A stretch of 33,019 nucleotides of DNA from the NCBI GenBank assembly GCA_009693245.1, contig SHXO01000027.1, forward strand, positions 1-33,019, in the 5' to 3' direction. Each line of letters begins with the position of its first letter. Positions within the stretch are counted from its first letter, which is position 1. The translations under genes and the position numbers were made by a program. Below are positions 16,691-25,838 of this stretch, piece by piece. Source of the DNA: Betaproteobacteria bacterium (GTDB lineage: Bacteria > Pseudomonadota > Gammaproteobacteria > Burkholderiales > SHXO01). The notes under the pieces are model-generated. The model did no database searches. It had not been told where the DNA came from and was given only the letters and a program-made list of their open reading frames with translations.

Positions 16691-16725
16691 GCCCTTCGAT
16701 CGTTCGACAAGCTCACGATCAGGGC
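16691..16725. repeat. Palindromic intergenic element with TTCGACAAGCTCA core
   Basis: GCCCTTCGATCGT at 16691-16703 faces ACGATCAGGGC at 16715-16725, an imperfect palindrome with a two-base bulge around the loop TCGACAAGCTC. Short palindromes with this core are dispersed in many proteobacterial genomes, so this is likely a copy of such a repeat. It lies upstream of the glycosyltransferase start. Confidence 0.55.
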
Positions 16726-16837
16726 GAACGTGCTTCTACGAACAGCACGAAAATTGGGCGGCGGGCTCGGATGTTATCAGTGAAATCCCCCTGGCCGGTG
16801 CAACCAGCAGGGACGCGGGGACTTCAAACCAACGATA

Positions 16838-16866
16838 GGCGCCCGCGCCCCGCCGGCGAGGGCGCC
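16838..16866 (-). terminator. Hairpin downstream of the EF-hand gene
   Basis: GGCGCCC (16838-16844) and GGGCGCC (16860-16866) form a 7-bp GC stem with a 15-base loop, beginning nine bases after the EF-hand stop codon on the minus strand. There is no U-run, so termination would be weak or Rho-assisted. Confidence 0.4.
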
Positions 16867-16874
16867 GCACTACG

Positions 16875-17288
16875 TCAGCTTTTCTTGGCCGTGGCGGGTT
16901 TTCCCTTGGCCTTATGCGCCGGCTCGTCCTTGGACGCGGAGGCCGCGGAGTGCTCTGCCTTTTTCACATTGAAAGCGCTGCGTTCTTTCAATGTGATCAT
17001 CCCATCCTTGTTGCCGTCCACGGCGGCGAAGTTCTTGGCGAGATCCGGCGTAAAGCCTTGCGACGCTTCGGCTTGCGAAAGCTTGCCATCGCCGTTGGCA
17101 TCGGCGTGCTTGAAACGCTCGACGAATGGCTTATTTTTCCACTGGGCGATTTCTCCCTAGCTGGAGGTAGCGTGAGTCTTCGCCGCCGGTTTGTCCTTGG
17201 CCTGCTTTGCTGGCTCGGCGGCGAGCGTGGCTTGCGATGCGCTAAAGACCCCCACGGACAGGGCGAGGATGAGTGCGTTACGGATCAT
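16875..17288 (-). CDS. Exported EF-hand protein with an in-frame TAG at codon 44
   Basis: From the ATG at 17286-17288 (AAAGGAG six bases upstream) the frame encodes a signal peptide (MIRNALILALSVGVFSASQA), a Lys/Ala-rich stretch ending KTHATSS, then TAG at 17157-17159. It resumes in the same frame as GEIAQWKNKPFVERFKHADA. Two EF-hand loops follow, DANGDGKLSQAE and DGNKDGMITLKE, with Asp, Asn, Asp and Glu at calcium-ligand positions 1, 3, 5 and 12. A Lys-rich tail leads to TGA at 16875-16877. The total is 137 codons including the TAG. The distal part has no start codon or ribosome-binding site of its own and would not be exported alone, yet its EF-hands look intact. It is either a readthrough gene or a very young pseudogene. 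Confidence 0.75.
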
Positions 17289-17464
17289 AGTGCTCCTTTC
17301 GGCTGGTTAGGCCACCAGCGAATACTGGCCGCCGGGAGCTATATCGGCACCCCGCTCACAACCTCTAGGCTGCAATATCACGTTATGCGCGGTGCCCGCC
17401 AAGAGTTCCCCCGCTAATCGGGGAGCGTTCAAGATTTGCTAGCCAAGCGCTCGCAGCCTGGCAC

Positions 17465-19090
17465 TCACCGCTGACTCGCCGCCTCGGTTGTCGTGATGCT
17501 ATCCAAGATCTCGGAGATCTCTGCATCCATTTCTTGCGAAGGAGCTCCAGGACTCATCAATTCAAACGAATAATAACGATGCGCGCCGTACCCGAGCTGC
17601 GCCCAGTAGGTCCGTTGCGGGCCGCCATTGTGGCCGGGCACTTCCACGCGAAAACGCACCCAGCGCACCGGGCCGGCTGAGAACAACTTGCTCCAGCTCA
17701 GCTTCACAGGGCGCCTGGCGTCCCCGGAGAAAATAGCCATCATCCTGGCTGCGGAATCTTTCAAGGGATACTCGCGCTCGTACTCCAGGGAAGGTAACCG
17801 TACAGTGGCTGTTAGCTGCGCATCGCTTCTGGCATGACGATAAACGCTAAATAACATGCCCGCGATCTGCTCGTCCATGGCGCCAGTTGTCCATTCGCTT
17901 CCAAGACGCAGTCGATAGGCCCCGAAACCTCCGTGAAACACCCAGAGCCGCTTATCGTTCGGATCCCTTCGCGCCAACCGCGTGACGGTGGCGGAACTGG
18001 TCGTGCGAAGATCCATTTCCAGCAATGGCGGTGCATCCGCCGGCACGCCGCGCTCGCGCGCCGTGAGATCAATGTGGCCTTCTGCTTCCAACGTGCTGTA
18101 CATCCCGGTTGCCGCATCCACCTGCGACCTCATGCTCCAGGATGCCTGCCGTGAATCGATCACCCAACCCTCTTTCCGCGGCACCATTTCCACCGACCCG
18201 GAAAGAGACACTTGTCCGTCCTCACCCGGCTCGGCGTCAAGAGCCAAGGTACGCGACAAGGTCATTTTCAGGCCCGCAATCTCGAACTCGTGGCGATCGG
18301 ACCAGCTATCTCCGGGACGCACCGGCCGCGCCGGATAGGGTAAAAGCAGGCTCAGCGTCATGGTCTTGCCGATCGTATCTTCACCGAAAAACGATTCAAT
18401 CATGGCATCCTGGCGAGCGCGCACGTCAAACGGCACCACGCGCCTGCTCATTTCACTACGATATTGATCCATGATCGCTTCCATGCCCCGCACCGCAAGC
18501 AACTCACCATGAGGCGAGACTACGAGAATGAAAGAGCGGCCGGCTATCGAACGGTTAAGGGTGTCCCGGGCCCACTCAAGCATGGTGAGCATCTCGCCGG
18601 CTCCCGCGGATTGCGTGCCTGGCGCCTTTAGTACAGGATTGCTCGCCAAGATATCTTGCCTGGTATCAAGTACGAATCTCGCCCCGGGATTGACCACCTC
18701 CTAGGCCCCGAAGTTGGTTACGGATGCCATGACCTCCCTGCCCAACGTGAACTCGGCCTGGATAAAGGCATAGCTTGCGGCGATGACCGTATTTCCTTCA
18801 GTATCTGGGTCTTGAATTCTCCAGTCGATGCCTATGGTTTTTGCGATGATCGTCTGTTGTGTTGGCGCCAACCCCGCCAAGAATCCTTCCAGCACTGGAT
18901 CCTCGGACGCCATGCGCGCGGTACGGTCCAGCTTGGTATCAGTCTCACTCTCGGACAATGTAATACGTAAGAAGTCGCCCGCGACAGGGGCAAAACGCAA
19001 CCGCACGGCAGACGATTGCTCAAGCCCGGCGGACTGCGCAAGGACGAAAGAGGGGCACAGAAGAAGGAGAAGCAGGACGAATGATTTCAT
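17465..19090 (-). CDS. Exported DUF6263-like protein with an in-frame TAG at codon 130
   Basis: The first part (ATG at 19088-19090) encodes a signal peptide (MKSFVLLLLLLCPSFVLAQS) and about 110 residues ending TLGREVMASVTNFGA, then TAG at 18701-18703. The same frame continues EVVNPGARFVLDTRQDILAS for 411 codons to TGA at 17465-17467. Segments such as FILVVSPHGELLAVRG and RPVRPGDSWSDRHEFE resemble DUF6263-type periplasmic beta proteins; that family call is tentative. The distal half has no signal peptide. Its first possible start, the GTG at 18695-18697, overlaps the only AGGAGG. The start overlaps the stop of the TPR gene (ATGA), so it is coupled to that gene. Confidence 0.65.
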
Positions 19091-22000
19091 GGAGTAACGC
19101 CCAGAGAACGGCGAAACCTTCTGACAGCGGGTAAATCGGGGGAGATTCGCTCCGCCAGGGCGAGATAATGACGGGCTGCCTCGTCGCGCTTAGCGTTGTG
19201 AGCCCAATCCACTAATAGCAGTAGAAGGCCGGGGTTGGACGGTGCGAGATTCAACGCCTGCCGGACAAACTCATCCGCGGCTGGCAAATCATCGGCGCCC
19301 AACGCAAGGATTGCGTGAACCGTCAATGCCCTGATGCGCGAGAGCGGGTCGGCGCCCGGATTGGCCAGCACCTCGGCGGCATATTGCCGCGAAGCGGCGA
19401 GATGTGTCTCAGCGTCCCCGAGCACTGCGATGCCTAGCTCCGCCAAGGCCAGTGCCGCTTTAATGGCCGGGATATCCGCCTCCGCCTTCATCTGCGAGCG
19501 CGCCTTCCCCACCAACTTTTTCCCCCTTACCACCCAACCTTGGGAGATCTCCAGTAATCCAAGACCCACGTTGGCCGGCACCGAGAGTGGATCGAGTTGC
19601 AAGGCCTGCCTATACGCGGCGCGGGCCTCGGGGATTCGTTCCAAAGCACCCAGTGCTTCGGCTTTGAGGAGATGCGCGCGCGTATTATCCGGCATCACGC
19701 GAACGGCGACCTCGATATCGGACAGAGCCGCGTTTGCATCGCCCATCAAATAGTGCGCATGAAACCTCAGGACCGAGGCGAGCACCGCTGTGCGAGGATC
19801 GCTCGGATCCAGTTCCAGCGCGCGGCCCGCGTTTGCGAGCGCCGGTTCATAATCTTTCTCGTGTAGATTGATCATCGCCCGCAGGCACCATGGTTCCGGA
19901 TCCAATGGATCCGCTTCAATCAGTTTTTGTAGTTCGCCCGCGGCCTTCCCGATGTTCCCGCGGCGCAGCAGAGCCAATATGGTGGCGACGTCCATCGTGC
20001 TCGCCTGCCTGCGCGTTGCGGCCGGCAGCACAAGGCTTTGGCCGGTCAACGGGCGCGCGATGGCATTTGCTTGGTCGCGCGCGGCGAGGCGAATATCCTC
20101 CGGCTGGTCCGCCACGAGCCACGCGCGCGCGTTGGCGGCGGTACGTAGGTGAACGCCGCCCCTCAAGTAGTAGGCGCCGCCCCTTGCCTAATCCTTCATT
20201 ACCACCGCTTCAACCCCCTTGTAGGACACCGGCAACTTGGCCTTTGTGTAAGGCAAGGCCGCCAAGCGCGCGAACCACTGCGAGTTGGCATCCAGCTTGC
20301 GCCAAGTCTTGGCCATCAGCACCACATCGAACAATCCATGCAGACGCTGGAACTCCGGGTGCGTGGATGCCAGTTCGGGCAGGGCCTTGGTCAATCCAGC
20401 CGCCCACTGGTCGGCGATCGCATCGACATCTCCCGTGCCAAGCAGACCGTCTTGCGATATCACCATTTGCTCGGAGAGCACTTGCACGCCGGTCTTGAAA
20501 AGTACCAAGGCGCCGTCCGGAGAGATCTCGATGTCGCCGGTTTCCAATGGAGCCGGATAGAACCAAAACCGATTGGCAACATCAGCGGTGTTGCCTTGCT
20601 CCAGCGCATGGCGCATCAGATCCAGATAACTCTTGTAGCCCGGGGATGTGGCCGAGCCGAGGCCAGCCATCAAGCGCTTCATCGTGTAATCGGCCTCGAC
20701 CATGGTTCGCGCAAAGCCTGAGTCCGCCGGCACGCCACTCACGCGCACATACTGGTCGCCACCGAGATCGGCCGGATCGGGATCAAGACTGCAAAACGGG
20801 GTGGCATCGTCTTTCCACACGGCGCGCACCCCAACGATCAGATCGTCTATGGTCAATGCGGGTGCGCCAGGAATAGTTTCGCCGATCAGCAACACATCGT
20901 CGCGCGCCTGGTCAAGCAGATATCCTGTGATGCGCGCGATTCCACCCGGCGCGCGTACCGGTGCGGGAAGGTCGTTCCAGTTTCGAACGTAGGACTCCGC
21001 CGCTGTAACAAGGGCTCGTAGCGATACGAGCGTCACGTCGGTGGCTATACGCCTCGGCCTATCTTGCCGGTAAACCGCTTTCAATGTCTTAATGTAGTCT
21101 CGCACCAACGCCGCGCGCGTCTCCGAATCGCGGGTCCTCTCCAATTCGTTCGCCAAGCGGTTGAACCCATCGCGGCTCCGGGACTTTCCGCCTTTTTGCA
21201 GCATCTGCGCGAGTAGATGGTCGTTGAAATGAATTCTGACGCCCTTTGGAAGCTCTTCCTTTAGCCCTTGGCGAACGGAGGCAACGGCCTTTTGGCGAGC
21301 CCACAATGAGACATCGTTAGTGATTGCGGCGGCAAGTAGAATTGGGTTGGCCTGTATGGTGACCGCATTGGCCGCCTGCATTGCCGGCCCGGCGGAGAAT
21401 TCGGCGAAACGCGGGGCAAATTGGAGAAAACGGTGAGCATAGGTTTCTGGATTAATTTTCAGTTTGACACTGCCGGCCTCGTCCGGCCCAGGCATGGCAC
21501 CCTGTGCGATTCTGTAGAGTTTCGTGAGATTTATTTCCGTGCTGTAGGACACTGGTACGGGCGCGGTGCTGTCGAATTTTCCCTGTAGTTCGGCGAAAGC
21601 CCGCTCGATTCCAAAACCCACTTCGTAGCCCAATCCGCTTCGCTCCGAGGAGGTGAGCGCCACGGAAAACCTTTGCCCATTGGAGAACTCAATCTTCGCG
21701 CTGCTGGCGCTTTGCATGCCCTCGTCGCTAAATTCGCCCTTGTATTTGAAACCCGCTCGGGGGGAGAGTGCTGTTTCCGGTGTTTGCACACCCACCTGTA
21801 CTTCGAACTTCGAAGGCCCCGTCCACGACATGGAAAACGTGAATAGATTGGGCGAATTCTCCATCGCGAGTTCGTCTTTGCGCTCGATCTCCACGGTCAT
21901 GCCCCACTCTTTCAAGCGCTCGGCGAATGACAGTTGTTCTTGGCGCACGCGCGGCCACGCCGCTTCGGGCGGTGGCGGCGGTGGTTCAATAATGAGGGCC

Positions 22001-22122
22001 ATGGACCGGCCGGCCACGGGGGATGCGTCCCCTCGCGTACCGGCATGCACGTGGGCGCTGGCAAGGGTCATCACCAATGCGGCGGCACGCCAAGAGCGGT
22101 AATAAAAAATCCGATGATTCAT
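19087..22122 (-). CDS. Exported DUF1598-like protein with C-terminal TPR region; in-frame TAG at codon 645
   Basis: The frame of 1012 codons starts at the ATG at 22120-22122 with an export signal (MNHRIFYYRSWRAAALVMTL). A long region resembles DUF1598 proteins (MVEADYTMKRLMAGLG, YKSYLDLM, NRFWFYPAP, GVQVLSEQMV, HPEFQRLHGLFDVVLMAKTW). After KLPVSYKGVEAVVMKD comes TAG at 20188-20190. The same frame goes on ARGGAYYLRGGVHLRTAAN, which fits the conserved C-terminal 'GGV' strand of that domain, then TPR repeats (VATILALLRRGNIGKAAGEL onward) to TGA. If TAG stops translation, the DUF1598 domain loses its end and the TPR part would have to start at a TTG without a signal peptide. It overlaps the DUF6263-like gene by ATGA. 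The function is unknown. Confidence 0.68.
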
Positions 22123-22198
22123 CTTCGTCCCGTTCCGTTTTTCGAGTGAGAGCCGACCCGGCACTTTGGTGTAGCTATCTGGATACCGTAGTAGCCCA

Positions 22199-22232
22199 GT
22201 GTCGTGCCGCGCGCGCCGGAGGGGCACGACAC
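22199..22232. terminator. Strong hairpin between the unknown gene and the DUF1598-TPR gene
   Basis: GTGTCGTGCC (22199-22208) and GGCACGACAC (22223-22232) form a perfect 10-bp stem with a 14-base GC-rich loop. It lies about 80 bases after the end of the upstream minus-strand gene and 77 bases before the next start. No U-run follows on the minus strand, so it may attenuate or stabilise rather than terminate. Confidence 0.5.
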
Positions 22233-22310
22233 GGCATCATATCGGCGGAAATAAAGGATGGTTGATAGATAGTTCTCGGCGTCGCCGGATATTTCATGCG
22301 CATGCCATGG

Positions 22311-23330
22311 CTAACTTGCGTGAGAGAGGCAGTCCACCCGCACCTCCCGTACCCTGCAGTCCCGCAGAAATCGCAACGCACCTTGGGTAACTTTCGCCCA
22401 ATCGTCCCCGGGTTGAAGCCGCCAACGGTGAGCGCGGATTTCCGTATCCCAAGGCGAAGATAGCTCAACGGCGGCGCAGTCCTCGCCGCAAGCGTGAAGC
22501 CGGGCGTGCGGATCTCCCACCCTGGAGCGAAACTCACGCAAGGAATCGCTCAGGGCAAGCTGGAAAGCCATCTCTTCACGGCAGTAGCGCCCGCTGGATA
22601 GGGCCTGATAGAGGGCCTGCGGCGCGCGCGCGAGGGGCAGCAAGGTGGCGCCCGGCTGCCGTAATTGGCCGGCAATTTCCTGTGTGAAGGCAGCGCCCCA
22701 GCGGCCGGTCTCGCCCGCGGTTTCGCAAAAACTTGGAGCGCCGCGAGCAACGAGAGTGGCACCCGCCAGGAACCGCAAGTGGACTGATTGTCCTGGAACT
22801 GGAATGCACAGGGGCGCGGCGGGTAGGTCCGCGGGTTCATGGCCTTCCATCCGCAACCGCGAGCGAAGGTAGAGGTCGACGGGAGGCAAGGCGCCGAGTA
22901 CTTGCTCAGTGCACAGGCCCGGGTGAAATACCAAGTTCTCGCTGGGGCCCAAGCATCCCGCGGAGCGGAAGATGCCTCGCACCGCTTCCACATCTCGCAA
23001 TACCATGCCTATCTCCGCCGGCGCCAGCGCGCCTGCCACGACCACCACGGGAATGGCGAAGATCTGCGTTCGTAGCGCGGCATCCACCGGTCCGTCAACG
23101 GCCTCCTGGACGCAATTCCGGAGGGTTCTGACCAACGCGGGCGGCCCCCGCCAGGCCAGGAGCGAGCGCACTTCCTCACCGGCACCGTCCTCGAGAATGC
23201 GTTCGATGGCCATCACGCATGCACGCCGGTTGGACCCGCCCAGGCCTTCATCCACGAAGGCGCGCAAAGTCTCCGGTAAAGATTGAGTACCGCTCAGGAA
23301 GGTGAGGCGTGGATCGGGCAGTTCTTGCAT
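22311..23330 (-). CDS. Hypothetical protein, about 339 residues
   Basis: I do not recognise this protein. From the ATG at 23328-23330 it begins MQELPDPRLTFLSGTQSLPE, has a hydrophobic strand IFAIPVVVVAGALAPAEIG in the first half, and ends LRFLRDCRVREVRVDCLSHAS. There is no signal peptide or membrane span, so it is probably cytoplasmic. A longer frame to 23399 exists, but its N-terminus is Pro/Arg-rich and unconvincing. It ends with TAG at 22311-22313. Beyond that TAG the frame stays open for 63 codons, to a TGA that overlaps the DUF1598-TPR start codon. It may form an operon with the two genes that follow on the minus strand. Confidence 0.6.
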   Translation of the reverse strand: MQELPDPRLTFLSGTQSLPETLRAFVDEGLGGSNRRACVMAIERILEDGAGEEVRSLLAWRGPPALVRTLRNCVQEAVDGPVDAALRTQIFAIPVVVVAGALAPAEIGMVLRDVEAVRGIFRSAGCLGPSENLVFHPGLCTEQVLGALPPVDLYLRSRLRMEGHEPADLPAAPLCIPVPGQSVHLRFLAGATLVARGAPSFCETAGETGRWGAAFTQEIAGQLRQPGATLLPLARAPQALYQALSSGRYCREEMAFQLALSDSLREFRSRVGDPHARLHACGEDCAAVELSSPWDTEIRAHRWRLQPGDDWAKVTQGALRFLRDCRVREVRVDCLSHAS

Positions 23331-23436
23331 GGGATGGCATTCAAGGGGGCTTCGCGGGCGGGGTATTAACCTCGCGCCAAGCGGGGAAGACGAATTCATT
23401 CTAACGCTGTGGCCCGCGGCGGCGTCCTCTGAGAGA

Positions 23437-25608
23437 ATGTCCGCACTTCCTGGCTTTGCATGGCGGTATGGCGTGACTGAACGTTCGAATACCCGGTACT
23501 AGCGGTGGCTTGTGGCGCTGCTTTGCGCGCTCGCGGCCCAGCCCGCTCTCCCGCAAGAGGCGGAAGGAATCGAGACCGACGTCATCACGGAGCAAGACCG
23601 CGCCTGGTTGCGCGAGCATCCAGTGATTCGGGTAGGAGCGGAAATCAACTACGCACCCTACGAGTTTCAAGATAGCCGCGGTCGTTTCACCGGCGTGGTG
23701 GCGGATTACCTCGAACTCATTCAAGAACGCCTAGGCGTGCGCTTCGAAGTGAAGCAATTGCCCGATTTTGGCGCCGTCGAGGACAAACTCAAACGGCGCG
23801 AGTTGGACATCGTGCTGGCGCTGACTCCCACGAAGGAGCGCGAAGATTTCCTGAGTTTCACGAAGCCTTATCTCCAGTACGTGAACGTCATCGTCACGCG
23901 CGACAACTTCGGATTCGTGACGGGGCTGGGAGATTTCGATGACGAGCGCATCGCCGTGGCGGCTGGCCACTCGGCGCAACAACTGGTCTCGCGCGCCTAT
24001 CCCAACGTCAAAGTCACTGCCTACTCCGACATCCTGGATGCGTTGATGGCGGTTTCCACGGGATTGGAGGCCGGCCTCGTGGACGATATTTTTCCCATCG
24101 TCTACAACATCCGTTACCGCCAAATCTGCAATCTCAAGCTCGCCACGCCGCTCGAGAAAGCGTTGCAGGCCAAGGGCTTCTCCATCGCAGTGCGCAAGGA
24201 TTGGCCGGAACTGGTGAGTTTATTGGACAGACTGCTGCAAACCATCGGCCAGGAAGAACAACGGGAGATCTCGCAAAAATGGCTGTCGCTGCGCTACGAA
24301 AGCAAGGTGGATTACCGCGCCATCTGGACCGCGGTCGCGTTCTTCTCCACCCTGCTGCTCGCGGCGGTGCTGTGGATCCGCCAACTCAATAAGCAACGCC
24401 GCGCACTGGAAGCCGCGCACACCGAAGCCGAGGCGGCCAACCGTGCGAAGGACGAATTCCTCGCCAGCATGAGCCACGAATTGCGCACTCCCCTGCATGC
24501 CATCCTGGGCTACGCCGACCTCCTGCGCGAGGAGCGCGTTGCCGGTAACGCACGCAAGGATGCCATCGGCACCATCCTCGGCAGCGGCCAGCATTTGCTC
24601 GCGCTCATCAACGATTTGCTGGACCTCTCGCGTATTCGAACGGGGCATCTGGAATTGAAACCCGTGACGGTACGGCTGCGCCCCATGCTGGAGGAGATCG
24701 CGGCAATGATGCGGGTGGAGGCGCGGGGCAAGGGACTGGAATTCGTCCTGCAACTGGCGCCGGATTTGCCAGCGGCGGTGGAAGCCGACGACCGCCGCTT
24801 GCGGCAGATCCTGATCAATCTACTGGGCAACGCCATCAAATTCACCGATGAAGGCATCGTCACTTTAAAAGTCGAAAGCAGACTCGTACCCGAGCGCGGC
24901 GCCGAGTTGCACATGGTGGTCGAAGATACCGGCGTGGGTATCGACCCCGCGGACAAAGCTCGAATCTTCGCGCCCTTCGAGCAAGGCGAGCCGGGGAAGC
25001 GGCGCGAGTCCGGGGTGGGGCTGGGATTGGCCATCAGTCATGCGCTGGTAAGCCATATGCATGGCAGCATCGATGTCAGCAGCAAGCCAGGGCGTGGCAG
25101 CCGCTTTGACCTCACCTTGGTACTTCCCGTCGTGGATGGCCCGCAAAGCGAGGCCTTGGCCGAACAAGAAATCACCGGGTACGAGGGCCCCCGCCGCTCC
25201 ATCTTGGTGGCGGACGACCAAGAAGAAAACAGGAATTTGATCGCGCAGATGTTGCGTCCCATTGGCTTCGAAGTCACGCTGGCCAGCAACGGCGAGGAAG
25301 CGGTTCAAGTCACGCAGGGGTCTCACCCAGATCTTGTGCTCATGGATCTGCGCATGCCGGTACGCAACGGCTTCGAAGCCGCCGCCGCCATTCGCGCGTT
25401 GCCTTCCGTGGCCTCCACGCCCATCATCGCGGCCTCCGCCAGCACTGCCGATCTCGCCCGCGCCCAGGACGACAAATCCTTGTTCGCGCAATGTTTGCGC
25501 AAGCCCTTTCAGTCGCGGGAGTTGCTCGGCATCATTGGCGATGCGCTGCAACTCACATGGCGCCACACCAATGAAGCGGACCCAGCCCCCCGCGCACTCC
25601 GGCCTTGA
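23437..25608 (+). CDS. BvgS/EvgS-type hybrid sensor kinase with an in-frame TAG in its signal peptide
   Basis: The domains are a periplasmic solute-binding (SBP_bac_3) sensor (VIRVGAEINYAPYEFQDSRG onward), a membrane segment (AIWTAVAFFSTLLLAAVLWI), HisKA with His347 (MSHELRTPLH), an HATPase (NLLGNAIKFTD; DTGVGI; GVGLGLAI) and a receiver with Asp637 (LVLMDLRMP). The natural N-terminus seems to need the ATG at 23437: codon 22 is TAG (23500-23502), flanked by TERSNTRY and RWLVALLCALAAQPALPQEA. Starting after the TAG at the GTG at 23512 would give a hydrophobic core with no positive n-region and no ribosome-binding site. The ribosome-binding site at 23437 is also poor, so the start is uncertain. 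It ends with TGA, overlapping the next frame by TTGA. Confidence 0.8.
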
Positions 25609-25838
25609 TACCGCCCCCCGAGAAGGCATTGCTCGAATTGATGGAATCGGTGCGCATGGCCAAATGGATGAAAGTAGAGCAAATGGCGAGAGACCTCGCC
25701 GAAAAAGACTCACGCCTGGCGCCTTTTTCCAACCAGGTGCTGGCCTTGTCTAAAGCCTTCGACGAAGAAGCGCTCGTGGCACTTCTCCAACACTTCATGC
25801 AATCCACTCGCGATGCCGGTCATCCTGCCATCTCTTAA
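25605..25838 (+). CDS. Small helical protein, probable detached C-terminal module of the hybrid kinase
   Basis: This 77-residue frame starts at a TTG overlapping the kinase stop (TTGA) and encodes PPPEKALLELMESVRMAKWM, then VEQMARDLAEKDSRLAPFSN and FDEEALVALLQHFM. This helical pattern is the one usually found at the C-terminus of hybrid kinases after the receiver. A run of six C at 25586-25591 lies just before the end of the kinase frame. A one-base slip there would fuse the two frames. It could be a coupled separate gene or the result of a frameshift. It overlaps the next gene by 26 bases. Confidence 0.55.
   Translation: MIPPPEKALLELMESVRMAKWMKVEQMARDLAEKDSRLAPFSNQVLALSKAFDEEALVALLQHFMQSTRDAGHPAIS

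Noticed and set aside
18695-18706. TAGGAGG as ribosome-binding site for an independent distal DUF6263-like gene
   Set aside because: AGGAGG overlaps the GTG start itself, leaving no spacing for initiation, and the product would lack a signal peptide.
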